Source of the DNA: Acidobacteriota bacterium
GTDB lineage: Bacteria > Acidobacteriota > UBA890 > WLXD01
Direction of reading: 5' to 3'
Assembly (NCBI GenBank): GCA_012103255.1
Contig: WLXD01000002.1
Location: forward strand, 186,001-250,000
Length of the DNA stretch: 64,000 nt
Positions 1-8,171 of the stretch are shown piece after piece. Each line of letters opens with the position of its first letter. Positions within the stretch are counted from its first letter, which is position 1. Made by a program: the position numbers and the translations under genes. Below the pieces are notes generated by a model, which had not been told where the DNA came from, made no database searches, and saw nothing but the letters and a program-made list of their open reading frames with translations.

Positions 1-55
1 AGATGATGCGCAGTGCGATCTCGCCACGGTTCGCTACGAGAATAGATTCGATCAT
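1..55 (-). CDS. accC: Acetyl-CoA carboxylase biotin carboxylase subunit, N-terminal fragment
   Basis: Only the first 18 codons lie in the window; the gene runs off the left edge. Translation from the ATG at 53-55 begins MIESILVANRGEIALRII, the typical start of biotin carboxylase, which carboxylates the biotin of AccB using ATP and bicarbonate in fatty acid synthesis. It follows accB by 12 bases on the same strand, the usual accBC order. Assignment rests on the N-terminal motif VANRGEIA and the neighbour; a pyruvate or propionyl-CoA carboxylase subunit would look similar here, but the adjacent stand-alone AccB favours accC. Confidence 0.85.
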   Translation of the reverse strand, partial: MIESILVANRGEIALRII

Positions 56-67
56 GCTCGGCGTTGC

Positions 68-523
68 CTAGCTCGCGCGAATGGCGAACAGCTCTTGCCC
101 GTATTCAACGGGCTGACCGTTCTCCTGAAGGATCGCCACGACCTCGCCATCGACGTCAGCGGTGATCTCGTTCATGAGCTTCATCGCTTCGACGATGCAG
201 AGCGTCTGCCCCGAGGTGACCTGATCTCCCACCTGCACGAACGCGTCCGCTGCCGGCTCCGGAGACGTATAGAAGGTCCCGACCATCGGCGATTTGATCA
301 CGTGGGCGTCGCCGTAGGACGGCTCGGTCCCAGCAGCAGATTCCGCACCAGATTCCGTTGGCGCCACAGGCGCAGCCACGAGTCCGCCGGTCGCCGCCAC
401 CATGCCCACCTGTGCCTCTGGCCGTCGGATACGCACGGTGACACCGTGCTGTTCGAGTTCGATCTCAGCGAGATTCTTCTCGATCGCCAGATCGGCAAGC
501 TTGCGAATGTTATCGATATCCAC
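68..523 (-). CDS. accB: Biotin carboxyl carrier protein of acetyl-CoA carboxylase
   Basis: 151 residues, a usual AccB length. The C-terminal biotinyl domain (about 76-149) contains the biotinylation motif EAMKLMNE with the acceptor lysine at residue 115, preceded by the KSPMVGTFY hairpin that is typical of AccB. An Ala/Pro/Gly-rich linker (about 35-72) connects it to a helical N-terminal segment. It carries carboxybiotin between AccC and the carboxyltransferase. It lies between an M24 peptidase gene and accC, as in many bacteria, although efp, often present in this cluster, is absent. Confidence 0.96.
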   Translation of the reverse strand: MDIDNIRKLADLAIEKNLAEIELEQHGVTVRIRRPEAQVGMVAATGGLVAAPVAPTESGAESAAGTEPSYGDAHVIKSPMVGTFYTSPEPAADAFVQVGDQVTSGQTLCIVEAMKLMNEITADVDGEVVAILQENGQPVEYGQELFAIRAS

Positions 524-569
524 TGTCCCTCCTACGGTCGCGAGAGAATACCACCGGCTGCCGGGGGGT

Positions 570-1622
570 TCATTCGCCCTTTCCCGCCTCCAGCACCGTC
601 GTCGGTAAGTCGTTGAGGCGTCGCGCGCCGGCGGATGTGACCTCGATCATGTCCTCGAGACGGATCCCGCCCTCCCCCCGGATATAGACCCCGGGCTCAA
701 CCGTCACAACCATCCCCGGTTCCAACACATCGGTCGACTGCGACGAGAGTCGAGGGCCTTCGTGAACTTCAAGCCCGACGCCGTGGCCCAGGCTGTGAGT
801 GAAGCGATCCGCCAGTCCGTAGTCCGAAAGCACGGCTCGCGCGGCCGCATCCACGTCGACCGCCGCTACTCCCGGGGCTATCCGATCGATGGCTGCCTGG
901 CGAGCCTCGTCGACGGCGGCATGGATCTCGGTCCACCGAGCTGAATCTCGAGCCACGCTGACGGAGCGTGTGATGTCGCTGCAGTACCCATCGACGACGA
1001 CCCGTTCTCCGGCAACAAGCGTGGCGCCCGTCGGACGCGCATGCGGCAGAGCGCCTCGGTGCGCCGACGCCACGATTGGGGCGAAAGACATGGCTTCTGC
1101 GCCGAGTTGTCGGACTCGATACTCAATCTCCGTGGCAACGTCCTTCTCCGACACGCCGACGTTCATGAAACAGGTGGCTACATCGGCAAGCACGCGTTCC
1201 ATCAGGCGAAGCGCTTCCTGGATATGAGTCACTTCGTCGGCCGACTTCAGCATGCGGGCCCGAGCTACTGGGGACGGGAGTTCGGTTGGCGGGGCCGACA
1301 GACAGTTCGCGACCTCCGTCCAGTTTGCGTGGGACAGCTTGGAAGGATCTGCGCCGATGCGGGCCTCGCTCGTCCGAGAGAGGGCCTTGGCTAGCGAGCC
1401 AACGACGATCCGGCAGTCCCAGTATTTGGCCTCGACGCTGGCCTGCTCTTCGTATCGGGAGTCCGTGAGAAGGAGCTTCGTCGACTCGTCGACGAAGAGC
1501 CAGCCGTTGCTTCCGGTGAAGCCGCTCAGATAGCGAACATCGGCGGGGTCGGTGACCAGATACGCGTCGAGTCCGGCAGAGCTGAGACTCCGCCGGACTC
1601 GCGCGATACGTTGGGTTTCGAT
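570..1622 (-). CDS. M24-family Xaa-Pro aminopeptidase, start codon non-canonical
   Basis: Metallopeptidase of the creatinase/prolidase fold that removes N-terminal residues preceding proline. With the start taken at the ATC at 1620-1622 it has 350 residues: an N-terminal creatinase-like domain (about 1-120, with the motif [12 protein letters not shown]) and a C-terminal pita-bread domain holding all five metal ligands, Asp211, Asp216, His280, Glu309 and Glu323. There is no ATG, GTG or TTG in frame between the upstream stop (1638-1640) and the ATG at 1251-1253, which would delete the whole N-terminal domain. The homology clearly extends to about 1622, so either a rare AUC start, a frameshift from the preceding gene, or a sequence error is involved. 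It lies 10 bases after the Ig-like lipoprotein stop and 46 bases before accB. Confidence 0.8.
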   Translation of the reverse strand: METQRIARVRRSLSSAGLDAYLVTDPADVRYLSGFTGSNGWLFVDESTKLLLTDSRYEEQASVEAKYWDCRIVVGSLAKALSRTSEARIGADPSKLSHANWTEVANCLSAPPTELPSPVARARMLKSADEVTHIQEALRLMERVLADVATCFMNVGVSEKDVATEIEYRVRQLGAEAMSFAPIVASAHRGALPHARPTGATLVAGERVVVDGYCSDITRSVSVARDSARWTEIHAAVDEARQAAIDRIAPGVAAVDVDAAARAVLSDYGLADRFTHSLGHGVGLEVHEGPRLSSQSTDVLEPGMVVTVEPGVYIRGEGGIRLEDMIEVTSAGARRLNDLPTTVLEAGKGE

Positions 1623-1632
1623 AGTGCGCCCG

Positions 1633-2823
1633 CTAACTCACCGTATAGACAACTTGGTTTGATCTCGCGATGACCTCGCCGGTGTTCGGATCTCGCGCCT
1701 CGGCGGTGATGACGATCACGGCGCCCGAGTCGTGAGCGATGATCGCATTGATCGCCTCGCCGAGAGTATCGGTCAGAGAATCACCCGGCGTCACCAGGGA
1801 AGCGGGATCGAAAGCACCGGTATCAGTAGTGTCGCTTCGAATCGAGAAGCGCACCGGAACGCCGACCAGGGCGGACGCTGTGCGCTGCGACGTCACCGTA
1901 GCGATCAACTCGGTCGGCGCACCGACCGTGCCGTTCGCGGTGGTCGATGTGTCCCCGAACGTCAGAGTCATCGACGCCTCGGCCTGGACATGCGTCGTGA
2001 TGATCGTGATCGGACCCGATGTGGCGACGAGATCATCCGTCACGGGATCGTGGAGTCGCGCGAACGCCACAACCTCCCCGGCCCCCTTCACAAACAGCGT
2101 GTTGAATGCCTCGCCGGTAGATCCTGTCTTGGTCTTCGGCGGAGCGCCCCAGTAGGCAGCGCCCTCAGAGGTCCCACCGGTCGTGTCTCGTTCGATCTTG
2201 AATCGGACGGTCATGCCGCCCAAGGGGCTCGTACCGTCGGAGACCTTGGCGACAATGAGAGCGTCGGCCGGGGCGGTCGTCGTCAGAGTGGGCACATCGC
2301 CGGCCGGATTCCGGATCACAACGTCGATCGTGCCCTCGATCGGTACGTAGTCGAAGTCGACATTCACGGTCCGCGCAACGTCGGCGATCCAAGCGGTCAC
2401 GTCCGCCGATCCGGAAGACGTGCTCCGGAGGGCGACGACAGCGCGTCCCTCGAAGGTGACTACCGGCGTACTGGAGCCCGCGGTGGCGGGATCGCTGCCG
2501 TTCACGCGAACGGTACCGCGGGAAGTCGAAAAGTTGACGACCACACCGTTCGCCACCGGGGCACCGGACGGCGTCGTGATGGTGGCCTGGATGAGAACAT
2601 CAGTCGCCCCATCCGCGGGTGCATTGCCGCCACCGCCCGCGAGCGAGATGAAGCCGCTGAACGTGGCTGTGGCGTTCGGATTGGTCCCTGTGAGTCCCGT
2701 ATTTGGTGATGCGGGATCGCTGAGTCCGGGACAGCCCGCAAGGACCACGGCCGCGACGAGGAGAACAACTGCGCGCAGTCCGCGCGAGGCACAGAACGAT
2801 GTAACGCTACGAAGGGTCGGCAT
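1633..2823 (-). CDS. Ig-like-repeat lipoprotein encoded in the pilus operon
   Basis: 396 residues with a lipoprotein signal peptide: arginines near residue 5 and 14, a hydrophobic stretch 18-30, and the lipobox VLAGC with the lipidated cysteine at 31. The mature part appears to be three successive beta-rich domains (about 48-155, 158-272 and 278-396) of the bacterial Ig-like (Big_1/invasin) type, with repeated phrases such as ATITTPSGAPVANGVVVNFST and VTFEGRAVVALRSTSSG. No catalytic motif is seen. It follows another lipoprotein by 3 bases at the end of the pilMNOPQ series, so an accessory role on the cell surface or at the pilus secretin is plausible but inferred. The domain count is by eye. 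Confidence 0.75.
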   Translation of the reverse strand: MPTLRSVTSFCASRGLRAVVLLVAAVVLAGCPGLSDPASPNTGLTGTNPNATATFSGFISLAGGGGNAPADGATDVLIQATITTPSGAPVANGVVVNFSTSRGTVRVNGSDPATAGSSTPVVTFEGRAVVALRSTSSGSADVTAWIADVARTVNVDFDYVPIEGTIDVVIRNPAGDVPTLTTTAPADALIVAKVSDGTSPLGGMTVRFKIERDTTGGTSEGAAYWGAPPKTKTGSTGEAFNTLFVKGAGEVVAFARLHDPVTDDLVATSGPITIITTHVQAEASMTLTFGDTSTTANGTVGAPTELIATVTSQRTASALVGVPVRFSIRSDTTDTGAFDPASLVTPGDSLTDTLGEAINAIIAHDSGAVIVITAEARDPNTGEVIARSNQVVYTVS

Positions 2824-2826
2824 GAG

Positions 2827-3426
2827 TCAGCTCCCGTAATTCGCGAACTGAACGCCGACCTGACCGGTAACGCTCACGGGGTCGCCCGCGATCGTTCGGC
2901 CGTAGAAGGTCACGATAGCGTCCGCTTGAATGGTGACGAAGCCGGTGTCCGGCTCGAAGCCCGGGGAGATCAGATGCGACAGCGGCGGTTCGAGCTTCTG
3001 CGAGCCCGGAATCAGCGTCAGAGTCAGCGCGGTGAGCGTCTCTTCGACGATTCCATGAGGTGTGATCTGGACCTTGGCCGTGATCGCACGCTGCATGCCG
3101 GCGGGGACCTTCGCACCGCCATCGGTTCGTCGATACTCCACCTCATAACGCTCGACGACGATCTCCTGAAGCGCCGGCGCCGTGGTGTCGGTAACCCGCT
3201 TCAGACGAGCGACGAAGGTCGCATCGATCTGGTTGTCAGAGACCGTGCCGTCATCGGAAACGACGTCGCCGAAATTTGCGCCCACGGGCGTCAGGCTACG
3301 CAGAATGAGTTGCACAGGAGCCGACGTGTCGTCGATATCTCCGGTGGCACTACACGAGACAACTGCGAGCAAGAGGGTCGGCAGCGCGACCAGCGAAAAC
3401 ACTCGCATGACGTTGGGGTTTCGCAT
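2827..3426 (-). CDS. Unknown lipoprotein downstream of pilQ
   Basis: 199 residues. The N-terminus has a basic start, a hydrophobic core (about 9-22) and the lipobox VVSC with cysteine 25, so it is probably an outer-membrane or periplasmic lipoprotein. The remainder is predicted beta-rich and ends in VTGQVGVQFANYGS. I do not recognise a family. Its ATG is 1 base after the pilQ stop, and the Ig-like lipoprotein starts 3 bases after its own stop, so it is almost certainly co-translated with the pilus assembly proteins. It might play a pilotin-like or surface accessory role; nothing in the sequence proves this. Confidence 0.7.
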   Translation of the reverse strand: MRNPNVMRVFSLVALPTLLLAVVSCSATGDIDDTSAPVQLILRSLTPVGANFGDVVSDDGTVSDNQIDATFVARLKRVTDTTAPALQEIVVERYEVEYRRTDGGAKVPAGMQRAITAKVQITPHGIVEETLTALTLTLIPGSQKLEPPLSHLISPGFEPDTGFVTIQADAIVTFYGRTIAGDPVSVTGQVGVQFANYGS

Positions 3427-3427
3427 G

Positions 3428-4897
3428 CTACTGCTCCAAGATCCGTGGCGTGATGAAGATCAGCAGTTCGTTGTTTGACTGCTCCGTATCCTTCGACTTG
3501 AAGAGGTTCCCGACGAGGGGCACGCGGTGCAGGAAGGGCACGCGTTGCTCCTCTTCCGTCGCCGACATCTGGAAGATTCCACCGATGACAGTGGTTCCGC
3601 CGTCGCGAACCAGAAGCTTGGTCTCCGCCCGACGCGTGAAGATGGTCGGAATGCCTAGAACGGCGTTACCGAAATCGGGTTCGCTCTTGTCGACCACGAT
3701 ATCGAGCATGACCGTCCCCTCCGCGGTGATCTGCGGTGTGACGTCGAGCTGAAGATTGGCGTTGATGAACGTGATCGATGCCGTGTTGTCGATCAACGTC
3801 TGCACAGGAATTCGCCGACCACTTTCGATTGACGCCGGAACGTTGTCCTGGGCCGTCACTTTCGGTGACGAAATGATCTTTCCGCGCCCCTCTTCCTCCA
3901 TCGCCGAGAGGGCGACGTCGAGACGGAAAGTATCCAAGATGCTTCCCATCGTGAGGGCAACGCCCGAGGTGGGGTTGTTGGCCGGCAAGTTCACGGCGAA
4001 CGGAACGCCGCCGATCCCGGCTGCCTGAGTTCCACCCTGCGCGTTGTTATTACCTACAACTGAGAAGTCATTGGGAAACACCAACCCGGTGGAGTTCCCG
4101 TGCGCGGCGTCGGCCACAGCGCCAAATCCCCACTGGACTCCCAGCGAGCGGCTGAAGTTCTTGGTGGTCTCGACGATGCGCGACTCGATCAGAACCTGCG
4201 GTGCTGCGATATCCAGCGCCTCGATCAGTGTGTTGATCTCGTTGAGCGCGCCTGGCGTGTCCTTGATGATCAGCGAGTTCGTCCGCTCATCCACGATCAC
4301 TTCGCCACGCTGAGACAACTGCGGCTCCACCACGGGAGAGAGCGCGATCGCGTCGGCGTACGAAAGGCGGATCGCGGTGGTTTCCAGAGGAGTCGCGAGT
4401 TCCTGGTTCAGAGCAAGGATGGCGCGATCCTCGGCCTCAGCGGCCAGGGTACTCAGCGACGCCACCCGAACGATGTTGCGGTCAACTTCGTAGCCGTACC
4501 GATGCGACCTGAGTATCGACTCGAACGCGATGTCCCATGGGATTTCGAACAGTCGAACGGTGACCGGCCCGGAGAGATCGGGATCCACCACAACGTTCAG
4601 TCCGGTCACCTGCGAGAAGAACCGCGAAACATCGCGAATGTCGGTTCCCACGAAATTGATGGTGATCGTCGACCCATCGAGCTCGGACGACTGGAGGACA
4701 TCCGCCTCTGACGGAAGTTGACCGGCCGGAATCCGCTCCTCCTGCGAAAGCGGCGTCGTCTCTGGCGCGAACGCTTCCTGACCTTGCCACGCCATCGCGA
4801 GACTCGGCGCGGCAAGTAGCGCCACAGCCAGGGTTAACAACCGTCGCCCCACTGGACGGCGGCAGGGCAAATTCTGGTTCAGCCGTTGTGGGTTCAT
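3428..4897 (-). CDS. pilQ: Type IV pilus outer-membrane secretin PilQ
   Basis: 489 residues forming the outer-membrane channel for pilus extrusion. A Sec signal peptide (basic segment, hydrophobic 20-34, cleavage near AMA-W) is followed by an N0/STN domain (about 76-148, with TITINFVGTDIRDVSRFF), a short secretin NolW-like domain (about 174-231, RLSYADAIALSPVVEP) and the secretin domain to the C-terminus, which has the conserved VPFLHRVPLVGNLF motif and ends NNELLIFITPRILEQ. AMIN domains found in longer PilQ proteins are missing, making it compact. It overlaps pilP by 4 bases (ATGA). Confidence 0.95.
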   Translation of the reverse strand: MNPQRLNQNLPCRRPVGRRLLTLAVALLAAPSLAMAWQGQEAFAPETTPLSQEERIPAGQLPSEADVLQSSELDGSTITINFVGTDIRDVSRFFSQVTGLNVVVDPDLSGPVTVRLFEIPWDIAFESILRSHRYGYEVDRNIVRVASLSTLAAEAEDRAILALNQELATPLETTAIRLSYADAIALSPVVEPQLSQRGEVIVDERTNSLIIKDTPGALNEINTLIEALDIAAPQVLIESRIVETTKNFSRSLGVQWGFGAVADAAHGNSTGLVFPNDFSVVGNNNAQGGTQAAGIGGVPFAVNLPANNPTSGVALTMGSILDTFRLDVALSAMEEEGRGKIISSPKVTAQDNVPASIESGRRIPVQTLIDNTASITFINANLQLDVTPQITAEGTVMLDIVVDKSEPDFGNAVLGIPTIFTRRAETKLLVRDGGTTVIGGIFQMSATEEEQRVPFLHRVPLVGNLFKSKDTEQSNNELLIFITPRILEQ

Positions 4898-5580
4898 CGA
4901 TTGCTCTCTTGGTTCTCGGTGTCCATGCTCTTGACGACCTGCCGTGTGCTGCGCGCCCCCAGCAAATCCTCCACGTCCTGCTCAAAAACAACCTGGTCCG
5001 CGGTGATCTGAACCACCCGACCGTCGTAAAGGGTCGTCCCGACCTCCACGAAGTACGTCCGACCGTCCGCGCCAAGGGCCATCGCCTGGAAGCGCCCCTG
5101 AAACGCGGCGATCGCGGTCAACTGAAGTTCGTTGATCAGGAAGCCCGGAAGTCCGGAGGGCCGAAGTTCGGGCGCTGAGATCTCTCGCTCTCGCATAGCC
5201 AGGAGGCTGCGAAAGGGATCCCGTCGGGAACCGGCCTGGTAGACGAAGTTTTGGCCGGAGAGCAGCAACTGTTGCTCCTCCAGGATCTCCTCGACCAGGC
5301 GAAGCGCAGTCTCCTGCTCCTCGGTGGTCGTCACGTCGATTTCCGGCAGGCTCGTTGGATCGAAGATATTCGCCGGTTCGTCGGATCCATCTTCCTCCGA
5401 CCCCGCTTCTTGCGAATCGTCCTCGGCAGTGGCCTGCTCTTCAGCCTCCTGCCCACTTCCTGGAGCACCAGGGTCCTGAGTCGGCTCCTGCGGTGACTGC
5501 CGCCCTGGACTCGCCTCGGTGAGCGATGCCGTTGCAAGCAACGCCAAGGCGATGAATACCAAACGCGCTAGGGTCTTCAT
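4894..5580 (-). CDS. pilP: Type IV pilus inner-membrane alignment protein PilP
   Basis: 228 residues. A hydrophobic N-terminal segment (about 6-20) is followed by an acidic, low-complexity linker (about 25-75) and a C-terminal beta domain that carries the PilP signature NFVYQAGSRRDPFRSLL near residue 115-131. PilP connects the PilNO inner-membrane subcomplex to the N0 domain of PilQ. Unlike the well-studied Pseudomonas protein, no cysteine is present in the signal region, so it should be a secreted or membrane-anchored protein, not a lipoprotein. It overlaps pilO and pilQ by 4 bases each. Confidence 0.9.
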   Translation of the reverse strand: MKTLARLVFIALALLATASLTEASPGRQSPQEPTQDPGAPGSGQEAEEQATAEDDSQEAGSEEDGSDEPANIFDPTSLPEIDVTTTEEQETALRLVEEILEEQQLLLSGQNFVYQAGSRRDPFRSLLAMREREISAPELRPSGLPGFLINELQLTAIAAFQGRFQAMALGADGRTYFVEVGTTLYDGRVVQITADQVVFEQDVEDLLGARSTRQVVKSMDTENQESNR

Positions 5581-6176
5581 TGGCGCAACAACTCCTCGAG
5601 ATCGTCACTCAGCTCGTCGGTGCCGTCGTCCAGGAAGATGAAGGTCATCGCGGTGACCGTGGCCGAGACGGTGTTGTCGCCGCCCCCGGTCGAATTGATG
5701 TCGACTTCATCGATATTGATGATTCGGGAGAACTTTCCGATTCGATCGAAGAACCGAGCTAGGTCGTGATAGCTCCCGACGAGTTCGAGCTCAATCGGTG
5801 ATTCGGCGTAGAACTCGTACGGGACAGGGTCGCGGAACGTCAGGCCGAGGATGTCGAGATTCGACTGAGCCGCAATCGTCCCGACACCCCGAAGGAGATT
5901 CGCGGTCTCGTACTCTTCCGGGAGGATGTGCGAGAGGATCGCCAAGCGTTGGTCGAGCTGCAGCATCTCCTCACGCAACTCGGGCAGGTTCACCGCCACT
6001 GCCTGCATCTCGAGAACCTCGGCACGTAGCGTCTGGATCTGGTTCGAGATCTGCGCCGCCTGGGCGGAATTCGGCCGCCAGAACTGCATGTAGTAGATAC
6101 CCAGCAGAGCAACGCACAGAACGCCGCTGACGATCCACTGTTGTTTCGGGGGCAGATCACTGAGCGAAAGTGCCAT
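5577..6176 (-). CDS. pilO: Type IV pilus inner-membrane protein PilO
   Basis: 199 residues: a short cytoplasmic N-terminus, one transmembrane helix (about 13-30, ending YYMQFW), a coiled coil (about 38-80, rich in QTLRAEVLEMQ and LREEMLQLDQRL) and a C-terminal ferredoxin-like domain beginning near TIAAQSNLDILGL. This architecture is that of PilO, which pairs with PilN in the inner-membrane alignment complex. Its ATG touches the pilN stop and its stop overlaps pilP. The very C-terminus (SDDLEELLRQ) is acidic. Confidence 0.9.
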   Translation of the reverse strand: MALSLSDLPPKQQWIVSGVLCVALLGIYYMQFWRPNSAQAAQISNQIQTLRAEVLEMQAVAVNLPELREEMLQLDQRLAILSHILPEEYETANLLRGVGTIAAQSNLDILGLTFRDPVPYEFYAESPIELELVGSYHDLARFFDRIGKFSRIINIDEVDINSTGGGDNTVSATVTAMTFIFLDDGTDELSDDLEELLRQ

Positions 6177-6784
6177 CAGTTACCTCCCCCACCAGCTGCC
6201 AGCGCGTCCTCTGCGCTGTCCGCCATCGTGGGCCGGAAGCTGAGCGAGATATAGAAGTTCTGGGCGTCGCCGGTATCGCCCAGTGTGCGCAGCCGCACGT
6301 CGTTGAAGTAGGAAGAACCTTCAAGATTGGTCACGAAATCAGCAACGTTGTTCTCCGACATCGCCGCGCCATTGATCTCGACGCTGTCACCGTCAAGTTC
6401 GAGGCGGTTCAGCCAGAGCCCGTCCACCAACATCCGGCTGATCTGATCCAGGAGCATCACCGGACCGGTCTGATTCGCCTTGAGGTCAACGATGACCGCG
6501 AGCTTGCGCTGCATTAGATTTGCGCGGTCCTGAAGCTGCGTAACCTGATCGGCAATCTCCTGGAGCCGAGCGCGTTCCGCCTGCACCCCAGCCAGCTCCG
6601 TTCGGAGTGAGGAGAGCCCACGCGACTGCATGAACCAGGCCAGACCAATGCCGCTGAGCACGACCACGAAGAGAGCCGCCATCCCCGCCTGGGTGGCGCC
6701 TACCGAGAACTCCGGCATGCGGATTGCGCGGAGCCCTTTGCTCTGCTTCTCAGCCTCGCCGCCGAGCAGATTGATACGAATCAT
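6176..6784 (-). CDS. pilN: Type IV pilus inner-membrane protein PilN
   Basis: 202 residues. The first residues MIRINLLG contain the conserved INLL sequence that binds PilM in characterised systems. One transmembrane helix (about 33-52) is followed by a coiled coil (about 55-90) and a periplasmic ferredoxin-like fold. It partners PilO. It begins 6 bases after the pilM stop and ends on the pilO start codon, so the series pilMNOPQ is one transcription unit. Confidence 0.92.
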   Translation of the reverse strand: MIRINLLGGEAEKQSKGLRAIRMPEFSVGATQAGMAALFVVVLSGIGLAWFMQSRGLSSLRTELAGVQAERARLQEIADQVTQLQDRANLMQRKLAVIVDLKANQTGPVMLLDQISRMLVDGLWLNRLELDGDSVEINGAAMSENNVADFVTNLEGSSYFNDVRLRTLGDTGDAQNFYISLSFRPTMADSAEDALAAGGGGN

Positions 6785-6790
6785 GGCCGG

Positions 6791-7927
6791 CTACTCCATT
6801 ACCCCACGGAGCGCGAGCCCAAGAGCCACCGTGGACTCCGGCGCACTGCCGTGAACGTATTCGGGGTCAAACTGACTCTCCGGCACCGCCACGCGACGCA
6901 GCGGGTCAAGAGTCTCAACCGGCCATCCCAGGCGATCACGTAGCCGTTCCGCCAGATCGTTCACATGGGCGCCGCCGCCGGCCAGGAACACGGCATCAAA
7001 GTGGTCCCGCATCGCCTGCGCTTGATAGAAGTCAAAGGTCTTCACGATCTCGCCGATGATGCGGTCCGAGACCTGCCCGATCACCTCGATAACCCGAGGG
7101 TCAGCGGCTGCGTCCTGCAGATCGGCGCCCTCTTCGCCGTCTGCTGACCACTCCGCCAGGCTTCCTGCTGTGCCGGCACCACCCTCACCTCGGCTCACCC
7201 GGCGCAGAACCTCTTCGGCGTCGAACGCGTCGAGCATGAATTGGCGCTGCAGTGCGATCACGTACTGCTGCATGCCGATGGCGATGTCACGCCAGAAGGA
7301 AGGATTCCCCCCTTCCAGGACCGCCATATTGATGACCGACGCGCCGAGATTGAGGATGGCGATGTCCTCGAACTGACGTTCGGGATATGAGAACTCGAAG
7401 GCGTTCTGCACAGCGAACGCGTCGATGTCCATGATCGTGGCCGTCCGCTTGGCCTCCTCGATCACAGCCACGTGCTCATCCACGCGCTCGCGCTTCGCGG
7501 CAACTAGGACAACGTCCATGCTGTCGGAGTCCTCGTCTTCGCTCAGTATCGCAAAATCCAGGTCGACATCATCGATGTCGAAGGGGATGTGCTCCTCCGC
7601 CTCATAGGGCAGAGCTTCGCGAAGGTCTTCTGGATCCTGCCTCGGCAGGGTCACACGCCGCACAATGACGGCGTTGCCCGAGACCGAAGCGGCCACGAAG
7701 GGGCTCTTGATCTTGTGCTGCTCAAACAGCTCGGCGATCGTCTCCACCACAGGGTCCTCGTTGACGATCGCGCCGTCGACGATGGTTTCCTCTGGCAGTT
7801 CGGCAACGCCGAAATGCGTCAGCTCGAAGGGCAGTTCACCCTTCGCAGGTCGGAGCGCGACCATCTTGATCGCGTGCGACCCAATATCCAGCCCAATAAT
7901 TTGTCGGGTCCGGTTAAGGAACATCAT
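6791..7927 (-). CDS. pilM: Type IV pilus assembly ATPase-like protein PilM
   Basis: Actin/FtsA-like cytoplasmic protein that binds the N-terminus of PilN. The phosphate-binding motif IIGLDIGSHAIKMVAL lies at the N-terminus, and a second nucleotide motif (VFLAGGGAHVNDLAERL) near the C-terminus. An ATG further upstream (7967-7969) would add 14 residues, but a sigma-70-like promoter at 7971-8000 predicts transcription starting near 7964, inside that extension. I therefore place the start at 7925-7927 (378 residues; the adjacent ATG at 7922-7924 is equally possible, with weak ribosome-binding GGTGGGA). First gene of the pilus operon. Confidence 0.9.
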   Translation of the reverse strand: MMFLNRTRQIIGLDIGSHAIKMVALRPAKGELPFELTHFGVAELPEETIVDGAIVNEDPVVETIAELFEQHKIKSPFVAASVSGNAVIVRRVTLPRQDPEDLREALPYEAEEHIPFDIDDVDLDFAILSEDEDSDSMDVVLVAAKRERVDEHVAVIEEAKRTATIMDIDAFAVQNAFEFSYPERQFEDIAILNLGASVINMAVLEGGNPSFWRDIAIGMQQYVIALQRQFMLDAFDAEEVLRRVSRGEGGAGTAGSLAEWSADGEEGADLQDAAADPRVIEVIGQVSDRIIGEIVKTFDFYQAQAMRDHFDAVFLAGGGAHVNDLAERLRDRLGWPVETLDPLRRVAVPESQFDPEYVHGSAPESTVALGLALRGVME

Positions 7928-7970
7928 TCCCACCCAGAAGCGGACCCGGCTCGCTTTACGCCCGCCCATA

Positions 7971-8000
7971 GTTGTACTGGCCTATAGCAGGCACTGTCAA
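7971..8000 (-). promoter_or_regulatory. Sigma-70-like promoter of the pilM operon
   Basis: On the minus strand a perfect -35 box TTGACA (7995-8000) is followed after 18 bases by TACAAC (7971-7976), a 4-of-6 match to the -10 consensus. Initiation would fall near 7964, leaving a leader of about 37 bases before the chosen pilM start. It sits in the non-coding stretch between ridA and pilM. Read from sequence only; no expression evidence. Confidence 0.55.
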
Positions 8001-8014
8001 GCGGCACCGGAAAA

Positions 8015-8041
8015 AATGCACTCGAATGCACATGAATGCAC
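8015..8041. repeat. Three heptamers AATGCAC in a 10-bp period upstream of the pilM promoter
   Basis: AATGCAC occurs at 8015-8021, 8025-8031 and 8035-8041, exactly one helical turn apart (GTGCATT on the pilM strand). Relative to the predicted start near 7964 the array covers about -51 to -77, the position of a class I activator site. It is probably the binding site of an unidentified regulator of pilus genes. The region 8042-8171 between this array and ridA holds nothing else I can identify. Confidence 0.5.
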
Positions 8042-8171
8042 AAAGGAAGTCATCGGCACGACTGCGTAGCCTTCAGACGGCGCTCGGTGGCTTTGCTTGC
8101 CAGGTAGAGACGGACGCGGCCTTACGATTGCCCGCGGACCGCGTCAGCGGCCACCGTGGGCAACGTGGGCG

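Noticed and set aside
7981-7986. TATAGG as a -10 box of the pilM promoter
   Set aside because: It is only 8 bases from TTGACA and has no -35 at a proper distance; TACAAC at 7971-7976 fits better.
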